A stretch of DNA of 64,000 nt from Paenibacillus albicereus (GCF_012676905.1 NZ_CP051428.1:1636001-1700000), one strand, 5' to 3'; shown: positions 17,988 through 26,527, numbered from the stretch's first letter. Program-made: numbers and translations. Notes: generated from the letters alone by a model not told the origin.

Positions 17988-18368
17988 ATGAACCAGCAGA
18001 ACCAGATGCAGCAGCCCAAGCTGCCCGACGCCGATTGGGCGTATACGGTGCTTGCCGACCTGAAGCGCGTCGTGCGCGAATACGCGACGGCCGCCACGGA
18101 ATCGACCTGCCCGGAGATCCGCAAGCTGTTCACGGATCTGACGAACAGCACCCTGCAGATGCAGGGCGAGCTGTACAACGCGATGCAGGCGGCGAACATG
18201 TACGATACGTCCTCGCCGGCGCTGCGCCAGGATATCCAGAAGCAGCTGCAGACGTACCAGCAGACGCAGCAGCAGACGCAGCAGTTCATCCAGCAGCGGA
18301 CGGCCGGCCAGGCCGCTCCGTTCATGCAGCAGTCCCAGCAGCAGCAGGGCGCGCCTGCCTACAACTGA
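17988..18368 (+). CDS. CotF-family spore coat protein
   Basis: 126 residues, ATG 17988 with GGGAGG upstream. The helical core (WAYTVLADLKRVVREYATAA, then PEIRKLFTDLTNSTLQMQ and YNAMQAANMYD) matches the ferritin-like four-helix pattern of the CotF family. The C-terminus is an extended Gln-rich tail (QQTQQQTQQFIQQ...). Such proteins are inner or outer spore-coat components. It ends with a clear intrinsic terminator. Confidence 0.85.
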   Translation: MNQQNQMQQPKLPDADWAYTVLADLKRVVREYATAATESTCPEIRKLFTDLTNSTLQMQGELYNAMQAANMYDTSSPALRQDIQKQLQTYQQTQQQTQQFIQQRTAGQAAPFMQQSQQQQGAPAYN

Positions 18369-18390
18369 TTCGCTCCGCTGTGCTTCCCCA

Positions 18391-18418
18391 AAGGCCGGAT
18401 GCCTTCATCCGGCCTTTT
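18391..18418 (+). terminator. Intrinsic terminator of the coat-protein operon
   Basis: Eleven-base-pair perfect stem (18391-18401 with 18406-18416), CCTT loop, TTTT tail. Confidence 0.92.
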
Positions 18419-18590
18419 CGCCGTTCCCTTCGGCGGTCCGCCTTCGCGGCCGTCTCCTGGAAAATGCCGGGAAGCGGCCGCGCCTTCTTTTTTCCGAAAG
18501 GGAGACGATTCCCCTTTTTCCTTTCCAAACGCCTTGTTTACGTTGTAAAATGTTCTTCATACCGCTTCAGGAAGGGAGTTAAAAACGACG

Positions 18591-19082
18591 ATGGATGATA
18601 GGAAACTCAAAGTGCTCGAGCTGCTCAAGGAAGACGCCCGCAGGAGCCCGCAGCTGATCGCGACGATGCTTGGACAACCGCTGAACGAGGTGGAGCAGGC
18701 GATCGCGGAGATGGAAAAGGAGCACGTCATCGTCAAATACGCGCCCGTCATCAACTGGAGCAAAGTGGACGACCAGAAAGTGACCGCCCTGATCGAAGTG
18801 CAGATCACGCCGGAGCGCGGGCGCGGCTTCGAGGGGATCGCCGAGCGCATCTACCTCTATCCGGAAGTCAAGACGGTGTACCTGATGTCGGGCGCCTACG
18901 ACCTGCTCGTCGAGGTGGAGGGCCGGACGCTGAACGATGTCGCCTCGTTCGTCTCGAGCAAGCTGTCGACGATCGACTCGGTGCTCTCGACCAAGACGTT
19001 CTTCATTCTCAAGAAATACAAGCAGGACGGCATTATCTTTGAAGAAAACGAAGGCGATCAGCGGCTGCTGGTCACGCCGTGA
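18591..19082 (+). CDS. alaR: Lrp/AsnC-family regulator of the alanine aminotransferase operon
   Basis: 163 residues. N-terminal winged helix-turn-helix (LKVLELLKEDARRSPQLIA..., about 4-50) and a C-terminal RAM ligand-binding domain (VTALIEVQITPERG, YLMSGAYDLLVEVEG). It lies 15 bases before a class I aminotransferase gene, the same arrangement as alaR-alaT of Bacillus subtilis, where the regulator controls alanine synthesis. A possible promoter is TTTCCA (18523-18528) with TAAAAT (18546-18551), 17 bases apart. The symbol is by gene order and family; confidence in the Lrp call is higher than in the symbol. Confidence 0.85.
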   Translation: MDDRKLKVLELLKEDARRSPQLIATMLGQPLNEVEQAIAEMEKEHVIVKYAPVINWSKVDDQKVTALIEVQITPERGRGFEGIAERIYLYPEVKTVYLMSGAYDLLVEVEGRTLNDVASFVSSKLSTIDSVLSTKTFFILKKYKQDGIIFEENEGDQRLLVTP

Positions 19083-19097
19083 CGAGGGTGGTCCTAG

Positions 19098-20318
19098 ATG
19101 AGCGTATCCAAGGAATCCGTTAAGCCCGAACGAACGGCTGTCCGCAGCATGGCGGACTATCTCTCGCCGCAGGCGAGGGCGATCAAGCCTTCCGGCATCC
19201 GCCGCTTCTTCGATCTGGCGAGCAGCCGCAAGGACGTCATCACGCTTGGCGTCGGCGAGCCCGACTTCGTCACGCCGTGGCATGTGCGCGACGCCTGCGT
19301 GGCGGCCCTGGAGGCCGGCAAGACGCAGTATACGTCCAACGCGGGCACGATCGAGCTGCGCGGCGCGATCGGACAGTACCTGAGCGACGGCTTCGGCGTC
19401 GACTACGATCCCGGCCGCGAGATTCTGGTGACGGTCGGCGGCAGCGAGGCGATCGACCTGGCGCTGCGGGCGCTCATCAGCCCCGGCGACGAGATTCTGA
19501 TCCCGGAGCCGAGCTACATTTCATATTCGCCGATCACGGCGCTCTCCGGCGGCGTCCCCGTCGGCATCGAGACGTTCGCCCGCGACGCCTTCAAGCTCAA
19601 GGCGGAGTCGCTGCGGGCCGTGCTCACGCCCCGCTCCAAGGTGCTCGTGCTCAGCTACCCGAGCAATCCGACCGGCGGCATCATGACCTACGAGGACTGG
19701 CTGCCGATCGCCAAGCTCGTCGAGGAGCGCGATCTGATCGTCATCTCCGACGAGATTTACGCCGAGCTGACGTATGGCAGCCGTCATGTGAGCTTCGCCT
19801 CGCTGCCGGGCATGAAGGACCGGACGATCCTCGTGAGCGGCTTTTCCAAGGCGTTCGCCATGACCGGCTGGCGCATCGGCTACGCATGCGGCCATCACGA
19901 GCTGATCGGCGCCATGCTCAAGATTCACCAGTACACGGTCATGTGCGCCTCCAACATGGCGCAGGTAGCGGCTTACGAGGCGTTGACCAGCGGGATGGAC
20001 GAGATGCACCGCATGATGGAGTCGTACAACCAGCGCCGCCGGCTTGTCGTCAGCGGCCTGCGCGAGATCGGGCTCGATTGCCATGAGCCGCAGGGCGCGT
20101 TCTACGCGTTTCCTTCGATCGCTTCGACCGGCCTGTCTTCGGAGGCGTTCGCCGAGCGGCTCGTTCAGGAGCATGGCGTCGCCGCCGTGCCGGGCAACGT
20201 GTTCGGCCTAGGCGGAGAGGGCCATCTCCGCTGCTCGTACGCGACGAGCGTCGCCCAGCTGACGGAGGCGATCGAGCGCATGGGAGCGTTCGTGCACAAG
20301 CTGGACGCGCAGGGATAG
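19098..20318 (+). CDS. alaT: Class I aminotransferase, AlaT-like
   Basis: 406 residues, ATG 19098. Fold-type I landmarks: LGVGEPDFVTPWHV near the N-terminus, SYPSNPTGG with the cofactor-ring Asn, VISDEIYAEL, and the PLP-binding lysine K251 in SGFSKAFAMTGWRIGY; a substrate-carboxylate arginine lies near the C-terminus (HLRCSYA). It transfers amino groups between amino acids and 2-oxoacids, most likely pyruvate/alanine given the upstream Lrp-type regulator. Co-transcription with the regulator is indicated by the 15-base gap. Confidence 0.87.
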   Translation: MSVSKESVKPERTAVRSMADYLSPQARAIKPSGIRRFFDLASSRKDVITLGVGEPDFVTPWHVRDACVAALEAGKTQYTSNAGTIELRGAIGQYLSDGFGVDYDPGREILVTVGGSEAIDLALRALISPGDEILIPEPSYISYSPITALSGGVPVGIETFARDAFKLKAESLRAVLTPRSKVLVLSYPSNPTGGIMTYEDWLPIAKLVEERDLIVISDEIYAELTYGSRHVSFASLPGMKDRTILVSGFSKAFAMTGWRIGYACGHHELIGAMLKIHQYTVMCASNMAQVAAYEALTSGMDEMHRMMESYNQRRRLVVSGLREIGLDCHEPQGAFYAFPSIASTGLSSEAFAERLVQEHGVAAVPGNVFGLGGEGHLRCSYATSVAQLTEAIERMGAFVHKLDAQG

Positions 20319-20361
20319 TCCGGACGAAATGGCATTTCTTGTAGGCAATGACGTCATGCTT

Positions 20362-20370
20362 TGGTATAAT
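20362..20370 (+). promoter_or_regulatory. Extended -10 promoter upstream of the Spo0E-like gene
   Basis: TGGTATAAT (20362-20370), an extended -10 for the housekeeping sigma factor; a TTGTAG at 20339-20344 is 20 bases upstream, too far for a normal -35. Confidence 0.65.
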
Positions 20371-20462
20371 GAGCTGAACGGATGGCCATTACGGGGTGGC
20401 ATTTTCCTGCAAGATCAGGTTCCGAAGACGGCTGCAGCCGAGTTGAACGGGAGGGATGCCGT

Positions 20463-20693
20463 ATGACGACAGGAACGGATATCGGCGCATGGTCCCCGTC
20501 ACGCCCAAAGCCATTGCCGGCCGGCAGCTGGACCCCGATGCTGCGAGAGCTTGCGGACGAGATCGATGCCTTGCGCCGCGAGATGGAGCAGACCTACGAG
20601 CAGGGGATCGGCTTCCAGTCGGAGCATCTTCTTGCGATCAGCCAGAAGCTTGACGTCAAGATCAATGAATTCCTGCATCGCCGGCTGAGCTGA
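20463..20693 (+). CDS. Spo0E-like aspartyl-phosphate phosphatase
   Basis: 76 residues, ATG 20463 with GGGAGG 7 bases before. Two helices are predicted; the second carries SQKLDVKINEF, the family signature S-x-x-L-D-x-x-I-x-x-F/Y. Spo0E proteins dephosphorylate Spo0A-P and so delay sporulation. The 25 residues before the helical hairpin are Pro/Ser-rich and not conserved in the family. Monocistronic: own extended -10 promoter and a long terminator directly after. Confidence 0.82.
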   Translation: MTTGTDIGAWSPSRPKPLPAGSWTPMLRELADEIDALRREMEQTYEQGIGFQSEHLLAISQKLDVKINEFLHRRLS

Positions 20694-20730
20694 GCGCTCG
20701 GACAGGGATGATGCGATGCGCATTGCGCAC

Positions 20731-20784
20731 AAGGCTTCCGGACCGTTTCCGCCTTCCTGGCGGAGACGGGTCGGAAGCCTTTTT
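20731..20784 (+). terminator. Long intrinsic terminator after the Spo0E-like gene
   Basis: Nearly perfect stem of over 20 bp (arms 20731-20753 and 20759-20779) followed by TTTTT. Confidence 0.93.
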
Positions 20785-20817
20785 CGACTTTAGAGTTTTT
20801 CGTCTTCGGACCGAGCC

Positions 20818-20929
20818 GGAGAAGCGCTGTTGTGGGACAAGGAGCCCGTAGCGCGAGCCGAGCCTTTCTGGGCGGAGAAGCGCTTTTACTGGACAAGGAG
20901 CTCGCTGCGCGAGCCGAGCCTTTCTCCGA
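20818..20929. repeat. 56-bp direct repeat, two copies
   Basis: Copies at 20818-20873 and 20874-20929, sharing GGAGAAGCGC, GGACAAGGAGC and GCGCGAGCCGAGCCTTTCT in the same order, with about ten mismatches, exactly head-to-tail. Confidence 0.88.
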
Positions 20930-20976
20930 TTCCACTGGAAGCCGGATGCCCGGATCGCCTAGCCTCCTATTCGGTG

Positions 20977-21016
20977 GCCATCCGTCTTCCAAGAGGACCG
21001 CTGCCGCTTCTCCGAA
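20977..21016. repeat. Dispersed inverted repeat, arm 1
   Basis: Reverse complement of the arm near 21520-21560: the shared core reads GAGAAGCGGCAGCGGT on the minus strand here and on the plus strand there, followed in both by a TTGGA..CGGAT block. Confidence 0.7.
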
Positions 21017-21519
21017 AGGCATCGGCTCGCTCCGCTTTGCCTTGTCTCTGCTTTCTCCTCCCTCTTTTTATGGAGGGTGGACGTCTCCCATATGACGGGG
21101 AGACGGCAGTGCTGCGTACGGTCGATACATATCGACTGCAGGCAGGGAGTGAGCAAGCAGACCGACCACCAAGCAGGCTAGCAGGCAACACAAACGGCCC
21201 CCTCCAGCCTAGACGATACCGCCATTTCCACCAGTCCCCTATTAATTCTTCATCCATGGGAAAGGCGTCGCAGCCAAGATGCCCCCGACTCCTAAGAACG
21301 AGATCCGTTTTTACCCCTTGATTGCGGAACGGCTGGCAAATCGAGAGGTTCCGGAGTCGCGTGGCCAAGCAGCGAGCATGAAGTTCACGATTAAAAGAGA
21401 CGAGTCTACTTCTTTTGGAGCGTAAATTCGTTTCCGGCCGCGAAGCGACGGTGCGGCCTGAGTTGCCGGCGAAGCGGCGCTTCATGCAGGGACCAGAAGC
21501 GAAGCGGGGCGGGGAACTC

Positions 21520-21560
21520 GTGGAGAAGCGGCAGCGGTTCCCTTGGAGGCCGGATTCCAC
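21520..21560. repeat. Dispersed inverted repeat, arm 2
   Basis: Partner of 20977-21016 in opposite orientation; core GAGAAGCGGCAGCGGT at about 21523-21540. Confidence 0.7.
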
Positions 21561-21611
21561 CTCTGCTGAGGAATGGAATCAAAGGAATCTGGGCTCCAGG
21601 GAGATCGGAAC

Positions 21612-21685
21612 GAGTCCCCGCCATGCGAAGCGGTCCGGTCCCGCCGCCATGCGAAGCGGTTGGTCCCGGCGTTTCTCGCCTCGCG
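21612..21685. repeat. Three imperfect ~25-bp tandem repeats
   Basis: Two good copies of GCCATGCGAAGCGGT preceded by GTCCC, and a third degenerate copy (GTCCCGGCGTTTCTCGCCTCGCGAAG). Confidence 0.65.
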
Positions 21686-21830
21686 AAGTAATTCTCTGGT
21701 CCGCGAAACAAGTACCGGGTTCAGTTTCAGCACCCATTCCACGAGGAGGTGCCGGTCCATGCCGGGGCAAATCGGTCCCGGTTTTTTTGCTTCGGCGGCA
21801 GGAGAAAGGAATCGGCGGCGGGTCGCGATA

Positions 21831-21839
21831 TGGTATAAT
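21831..21839 (+). promoter_or_regulatory. Extended -10 promoter of the cobalamin adenosyltransferase gene
   Basis: TGGTATAAT at 21831-21839, about 35 bases before the ATG. The short leader leaves no room for a cobalamin riboswitch between this promoter and the gene. Confidence 0.7.
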
Positions 21840-21874
21840 GGAGCCTATCGACAAGAGAAGAAGGGAACGATCGG

Positions 21875-22447
21875 ATGAAGCTGTATACGAGGACCGGAGA
21901 TGACGGTTCGACATCGCTGATCGGCGGCCGCGTCGGCAAGGACGACGCGCAGGTGGAGGCGTACGGAACGATCGATGAGCTGAATGCCTTCGCGGGAGCC
22001 GCGCGCGCGGCCGCTCTCGCCGAGCCCGGCATGCAGCGGCTCGCGGACATGCTGGAGGAGATCCAGCAGGAGCTGTTCGACTGCGGCTCTGATCTGAGCT
22101 ACGCCAGTCCGCGCCCGGAGCAGCTCAAGACGAACGGGGAGATGGCCGAGCGGCTGGAGCGGTGGATCGACGAGCTGGATGCAGAGTGCCCGCCGCTGCG
22201 GCGCTTCATCCTGCCGGGCGGCACGCCCCTCGCGGCGGCGCTGCACGTGTGCCGCACCGTCTGCCGGAGGGCGGAGCGGCGCGTCGTGACGCTGGCGGGA
22301 GAGAGGCAGATTCATCCGCCGGTGCGGGCTTACTTGAACCGCCTCTCGGATTACTTTTTCGCGGCCGCCCGAGCGGCCAACTTCCGTGCCGGGCAGCCGG
22401 ATACGGAATATGCGAGGGGAGCGGACGTATTTCGTGGCGACCGCTAG
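21875..22447 (+). CDS. PduO-type cob(I)alamin adenosyltransferase
   Basis: 190 residues, ATG 21875 with GAAGGGA upstream. The signature YTRTGDDGSTSLIGG at the N-terminus binds ATP; later blocks are ELFDCGSDLSYA, RRFILPGG and YLNRLSDYFFAAARAAN, all typical of the trimeric PduO/MMAB family (also YvqK). The enzyme makes adenosylcobalamin from cob(I)alamin and ATP in the cytoplasm. Length is normal. The next gene starts within its last codons. Confidence 0.94.
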   Translation: MKLYTRTGDDGSTSLIGGRVGKDDAQVEAYGTIDELNAFAGAARAAALAEPGMQRLADMLEEIQQELFDCGSDLSYASPRPEQLKTNGEMAERLERWIDELDAECPPLRRFILPGGTPLAAALHVCRTVCRRAERRVVTLAGERQIHPPVRAYLNRLSDYFFAAARAANFRAGQPDTEYARGADVFRGDR

Positions 22448-23441
22448 AACCGATCCGCGCTACGTGCAGGGGTCCGTCCCTCCGCACGGCTACTATGAGC
22501 CGATCGCCGTCATCGCCGGCGAGTCCGAGCACGGCTGGCGCCTGTCCAAGCTGCTGGAGCGCCGCCTCGGCGTCTCGCGCAAGCTGCTCTCCCGGCTCAA
22601 GCTGACCGAAAAGGGACTGACGATCAATGGCGCGCGGGCTTACTCCGGTGATCCCGTCGCGACAGGCGACGTCTGCGAGATCCGCATGGAGCAAGAGCGT
22701 TCCGAGGACATCCTGCCCCAGCCGCTGCCGCTCGAGATCGTCTTTGAAGACGACTGGCTGCTGCTCGCTTCCAAGCCGGCCGGCATGGTCGTGCATCCGA
22801 CGCACGGGCATTACACCGGCACGCTCGCCAACGCGGCGGTCCACCACTGGCAGCAGCGGGGAGAGAACGTGCGCTTCCGTCCCGTGCACCGGCTCGACGA
22901 GGATACGTCGGGGCTCGTGCTGATCGCCAAAAATCCGTACGTGCACCAGCAGCTCTCGGAGCAGCACGGAGACGGCCGCATCCGCAAAGGCTATGTCGCC
23001 TTCGCGTATGGCAGCCCCGCCATCGCATCCGGCCGGATCGACGCGCCGATCGACCGCGATCCGTCGGCTCCGCATGTCCGGATCGTCACGCCTGCGGGAT
23101 ATGCCTCGGCCACCCGCTACGAGACGGAGCGGACGTATGGAGGCGGGCGCGCCAGCAAGCTGCGGCTGCGGCTGGAGACCGGCCGGACCCATCAGATCCG
23201 CGTCCACGCGGGCTGGATCGGCTGTCCGCTGATCGGCGACCGGATGTACGGGCCGGCCGCGGCCGGGGGCGGAGAGGCCGCCTGGGAGCTTGCGGCCGGA
23301 CGGCAGGCGCTGCATGCGGCGGAGCTGAGCTTCCACCACCCGATGACGGGCCGGGAGCTGAGCTTCGCAGCTCCGCTTCCGCCGGAGCTGCGGGCGCTGG
23401 AGCAGGCGCTCGTGCAGGCGACTGGATGGATGGATGAATGA
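22434..23441 (+). CDS. RluA-family pseudouridine synthase
   Basis: 335 residues from GTG 22434, which overlaps the adenosyltransferase by 14 bases; in-frame ATG codons at 22386 and 22410 would give longer overlaps. The catalytic motif HRLDEDTSGLVLIAK places the nucleophilic aspartate at about residue 155; an S4-like N-terminal part (LSKLLERRLGVSRKLLSRLK...GLTINGARA, about 35-75) and the C-terminal TGRTHQIRVHAGWIGCPLIGD block complete the RluD/RluC pattern. It would convert specific uridines of rRNA to pseudouridine. The exact target cannot be read from sequence. Confidence 0.93.
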   Translation: MATARTDPRYVQGSVPPHGYYEPIAVIAGESEHGWRLSKLLERRLGVSRKLLSRLKLTEKGLTINGARAYSGDPVATGDVCEIRMEQERSEDILPQPLPLEIVFEDDWLLLASKPAGMVVHPTHGHYTGTLANAAVHHWQQRGENVRFRPVHRLDEDTSGLVLIAKNPYVHQQLSEQHGDGRIRKGYVAFAYGSPAIASGRIDAPIDRDPSAPHVRIVTPAGYASATRYETERTYGGGRASKLRLRLETGRTHQIRVHAGWIGCPLIGDRMYGPAAAGGGEAAWELAAGRQALHAAELSFHHPMTGRELSFAAPLPPELRALEQALVQATGWMDE

Positions 23442-23462
23442 CGAAAGGCGTGAAGCGAACGG

Positions 23463-23837
23463 ATGGACAACAAGAAGAAGCTGACAATCTATGAATATAG
23501 CAAATGCGGCACCTGCCGGATGGCGGTCAAGGCGCTGGAGCAAGCGGGCTGGGAGCTCGAGCGGGTGCCGATCCGCGAGCAGCCGCCGACGGCGGACGAG
23601 CTGGCCGAGCTCGTGCAGCGCAGCGGACTGCCGCTGAAGAAGTTCTTCAACACCTCCGGCGAGGTGTACAAGGAGCTTGGGCTGAAGGACAAGCTCGGCA
23701 GCATGGGCGAGCGCGAGCAGCTGGAGCTGCTCGCCTCGAACGGCATGCTGCTCAAGCGGCCGATCGTCACCGACGGCAGTCGCGCCACCGTCGGCTACAA
23801 GCCGGACGATTACAAGGCGGCCTGGCCGCATGGCTAA
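23463..23837 (+). CDS. Spx/ArsC/MgsR-family thioredoxin-fold protein
   Basis: 124 residues. Thioredoxin-fold N-terminus TIYEYSKCGTCRMAVKALE with a CxxC redox pair, the KKFFNTSGEVYKELGLKD core and RPIVTDG near the C-terminus match the arsenate-reductase/Spx superfamily, YusI/YffB branch. The CxxC suggests a redox switch, while these small family members often have no known enzyme activity. The stop overlaps the start of the downstream aminotransferase by 8 bases. Confidence 0.85.
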   Translation: MDNKKKLTIYEYSKCGTCRMAVKALEQAGWELERVPIREQPPTADELAELVQRSGLPLKKFFNTSGEVYKELGLKDKLGSMGEREQLELLASNGMLLKRPIVTDGSRATVGYKPDDYKAAWPHG

Positions 23838-25041
23838 GCCGGTCGGAGCGGCCAAGCTCGGCCGCCTCGGCTCCTCGGTATTCGCCGAGGTCGCCTCGTG
23901 GCGCAGCCGTGCGGAGGCGGCCGGCCTCGACGTCATCGACCTGAGCATCGGCAGCCCGGACCTGCCTCCGAGCGAGCGGGTCATGCGGAAGCTGAGCGAG
24001 GCGGCACTCGATCCGGCCTCGTACCGCTACCCTTCCTCGCAGGGGAGTGAGCTGTTTCGCCGCAAGGCGGCCGAATGGATGAAGCATCGGTTCGGCGTCG
24101 AGCTCGACCCGGACGAGGAGCTGCTGGCGCTCATGGGCTCGCAGGACGGCCTCGCGCATCTGGCGCTGGCACTGTGCGAGCCGGGAGACGCCGCGATCGT
24201 GCCGGATCCGGGCTATCCGGTCTATGCCGCTTCGCTCGCGCTGGCGGGCGCGGACCCGATTCTGCTGCCGCTGAAGGCGGAGAACGGCTTTCTGCCCGAT
24301 CCGGAGCTCGTGCCGGAAGAGGACTGGGAGCGGGCGCGCTTCGTCCTGCTCGGCCTTCCCGGCAATCCGATCGGCGCGGCTTCGAGCCGGGAGCTGCTGG
24401 AGGCGCTCGTCGCCAAGTGCCGGCGGCACGGCGTCGTGCTCGTGCATGATCTGGCCTACTCGGAGATGGGCTACGGCTCCTATCGGCCGATGAGCGTGCT
24501 GGCGATACCCGGCGCTCTTGACGTGGCGGTCGAGTTCCACTCCATGTCCAAAAGCTTCCATATGGCCGGCTGCCGCCTCGGCTTCCTTGCAGGGAGCCGC
24601 GAAGCGGTCGGAGCGCTGCGCCGCCTCAAGGCGAACATCGACTACGGCGTGTTCGGCGCGGTGCAGCGAGCGGCGGCGGAAGCGCTGGACGAGGCGATGG
24701 GGCCCGGTTATGCCGGCTTCCGCCACATCTATGAAAGCCGCCGTGACGCGCTCGTGCGGGCGCTCGCCGAGGCAGGCTGGCCGGTCGAGGCGCCGGCGGC
24801 CACGATGTTCCTGTGGGCGGCCGTGCCGCAGCCGGCTGACGGCGGGCGGACGAGCAGCCGCCGGTTCGCCGAGCGGCTGCTGGCCGAGACCGGCGTCGCC
24901 GTCGTGCCGGGCGACGCGTTCGGCAGCGAGGGCGAAGGCTACGTCCGCATCGCGCTCGTCGAGGACGAGGCTCGGCTCATCGAGGCGGCGGCGCGCATCG
25001 CGCGCTGGCTGCCGGACTATTTGCAAAGAGGAGGAGGCTGA
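23830..25041 (+). CDS. Class I/II aminotransferase, DapL/PatA-like
   Basis: 403 residues, ATG 23830. LSIGSPDLPPSERV, VPDPGYPVYAAS, the lysine K241 in SMSKSFHMAGCRLGF that binds PLP, and DLAYSEM identify a fold-type I aminotransferase similar to LL-diaminopimelate or aromatic/branched aminotransferases. The usual NPTG motif is NPIG here (LLGLPGNPIGAASS). The substrate is undetermined. It is translationally coupled to the Spx-like gene before it and is 4 bases from the exonuclease gene. Confidence 0.86.
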   Translation: MAKPVGAAKLGRLGSSVFAEVASWRSRAEAAGLDVIDLSIGSPDLPPSERVMRKLSEAALDPASYRYPSSQGSELFRRKAAEWMKHRFGVELDPDEELLALMGSQDGLAHLALALCEPGDAAIVPDPGYPVYAASLALAGADPILLPLKAENGFLPDPELVPEEDWERARFVLLGLPGNPIGAASSRELLEALVAKCRRHGVVLVHDLAYSEMGYGSYRPMSVLAIPGALDVAVEFHSMSKSFHMAGCRLGFLAGSREAVGALRRLKANIDYGVFGAVQRAAAEALDEAMGPGYAGFRHIYESRRDALVRALAEAGWPVEAPAATMFLWAAVPQPADGGRTSSRRFAERLLAETGVAVVPGDAFGSEGEGYVRIALVEDEARLIEAAARIARWLPDYLQRGGG

Positions 25042-25045
25042 AACG

Positions 25046-25975
25046 ATGGACCTGTTCACCTGGAACGAGGACAAGCCGCTGCCGGAGGCGGCGGGAGAAG
25101 CGGAGCTGCCGAAGCGCTCGCGGCTGCTGCTCGTCGACGGCATGGCGATCCTGTTCCGCGCCTACTTCGCGACCGCCTACGGCGGCAGCGTGCGGCGGAC
25201 GAGCTCGGGGCTGCCGGTCAACGCGGTGCACGGCTTCGTGCGCTACTTCATGGACGCGGTGCGGCGCTTCGAGCCGAGTCATGTGGCGGTCTGCTGGGAT
25301 CTCGGGAGCAGCACGTTCCGCACGCAGGAGTTCACCCTGTACAAGGCGAACCGCCCCGACGCGCCGGATGACCTGATCCCGCAGTTCGACCTCGTCAAGG
25401 AGGTCGTCGCCAGCTTCGGCGTGCCGAACATCGGCGCGCCGGGCTACGAGGCGGACGACTGCATCGGCACGCTGGCGCGGCTGCATGGCCAGGAGCATGA
25501 GGTGCTCGTGCTGACGGGCGACCATGACCTGCTGCAGCTCGTCGACGAGCGCGTCTCCGTCATCATCATGAAGAAGGGCCACGGCAACTACATGGTGTAC
25601 ACGCCGGAGAGCCTGATGGAGGAGCGCGGGCTGACGCCGCCGCAGATCATCGACGTCAAAGGCCTGATGGGCGACGCGAGCGACAACTATCCCGGCGTCA
25701 AGGGCATCGGCGAGAAGACGGCGCTGAAGCTCGTGCAGGAGCACGGCTCGATCGACGGCATCCTCGCCAATCTCGGCTCGTTGTCCGGATCGGTGCGGTC
25801 CAAGATCGAGGCTGATCTCGACATGCTGCATCTGTCCCGCCGCCTGGCGACGATCCACTGCGAGGCGCCGGTGCTGCTCGCGATGCACGAATGCTGCTGG
25901 GCGGTCGACCGCCACGCGGTCGAGCGCAAGTTCGAGGAGCTCGAATTCCGCAGTTTGATGAGCCTGATCGGCTGA
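25046..25975 (+). CDS. 5'-3' exonuclease (PolA N-terminal-like, YpcP-type)
   Basis: 309 residues, ATG 25046 after AGGAGGAGG. The FEN/5'-nuclease acidic residues are present: LLLVDGMAILFRAYF, APGYEADDCIGTLAR, LTGDHDLLQLV, and the helix-hairpin-helix GDASDNYPGVKGIGEKTA. It resembles the free-standing exonuclease domain of DNA polymerase I as in YpcP, which helps remove RNA primers. The 25 N-terminal residues are acidic and poorly conserved. Confidence 0.92.
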   Translation: MDLFTWNEDKPLPEAAGEAELPKRSRLLLVDGMAILFRAYFATAYGGSVRRTSSGLPVNAVHGFVRYFMDAVRRFEPSHVAVCWDLGSSTFRTQEFTLYKANRPDAPDDLIPQFDLVKEVVASFGVPNIGAPGYEADDCIGTLARLHGQEHEVLVLTGDHDLLQLVDERVSVIIMKKGHGNYMVYTPESLMEERGLTPPQIIDVKGLMGDASDNYPGVKGIGEKTALKLVQEHGSIDGILANLGSLSGSVRSKIEADLDMLHLSRRLATIHCEAPVLLAMHECCWAVDRHAVERKFEELEFRSLMSLIG

Positions 25976-26020
25976 GCGGATCACTATTGACGCGGCAACG
26001 CGACCGAGACGGAGGATGTT

Positions 26021-26518
26021 ATGCTATCGTTTGAAGAAAAGCTGGAGCTGTTCCAGAGCTTTCCCCAGCTGACGCGCAGCGACGTATCGATGGGGCGGGT
26101 CAACTTTCAGTTCGAGGGCAGCCTGCATGAGAAGAAAAACGTCGTCTTCCGCCTGCACCCCAACGGCGGGGGATATGTTTATGCGGGGCTGCTGGACGGG
26201 TACGAAACGGATGAGAAAGGCTACGCGAGCATCCGCGACCTGGACGCCGAGGAGCTGCGGCAGCTGACGGCGGCCTCGATCGCCTCGCTCTCCCGCCCGC
26301 CGTCGGCGCCGGCGGCCCAGCCGGGCCAAAGCCGGGCGGCGCGCCGCCGCCGGATGGCCAAGAGCCGCTGGGTCGACGGCGACGGCAATGCGCTCGAGCT
26401 GCGCAGCGAGGATGACCTGTGGTATCTGTACGCCGGCCTCAATCTGGAGATGGCGTTCGAGTCGTTCGACGAGGCGGAGGAATACCTCCGCGAGGAAGGC
26501 TTCCGTCCGGAAGGCTGA
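26021..26518 (+). CDS. Hypothetical protein
   Basis: 165 residues, ATG 26021 with ACGGAGG upstream. No family recognised. Residues 1-85 contain FQFEGSLHEKKNVVFRLHPNG and a GYVYAGLLDGY stretch; a Pro/Ala/Arg-rich linker (about 87-118) follows. The C-terminal ~50 residues (RWVDGDGNALELRSEDDLWYLYAGLNLE) look like a second small domain. The conserved composition, good ribosome site and terminator indicate a real gene; the pattern is seen mostly in Paenibacillaceae by impression only. Confidence 0.7.
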   Translation: MLSFEEKLELFQSFPQLTRSDVSMGRVNFQFEGSLHEKKNVVFRLHPNGGGYVYAGLLDGYETDEKGYASIRDLDAEELRQLTAASIASLSRPPSAPAAQPGQSRAARRRRMAKSRWVDGDGNALELRSEDDLWYLYAGLNLEMAFESFDEAEEYLREEGFRPEG

Positions 26519-26527
26519 TTCCTCCAG

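Larger units (their letters stand above)
20785..21830. other. Gene-free, repeat-rich intergenic region of about 1 kb
   Basis: No frame here has a plausible start, ribosome site and protein composition; the several 60-197 residue frames overlap each other on both strands and are Arg/Ser/Pro-rich. The region instead holds a 56-bp tandem direct repeat (20818-20929), a pair of inverted copies about 500 bases apart (near 20977-21016 and 21520-21560) and three imperfect 25-bp repeats (21612-21685). It is probably an accumulation of extragenic repeats or decayed DNA. Confidence 0.7.

Noticed and set aside
20967-21560. 197-codon minus-strand frame in the repeat region
   Set aside because: No ribosome site, biased composition and it spans repeated DNA; likely spurious.
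21840-21874. Cobalamin riboswitch before the adenosyltransferase
   Set aside because: The leader is about 30 bases and no B12-box-like sequence is seen.
21759-21878. 40-codon frame upstream of the adenosyltransferase with a good ribosome site
   Set aside because: It contains the -10 of the next gene and a T-run structure, and its peptide has no recognisable feature; not strong enough to call.
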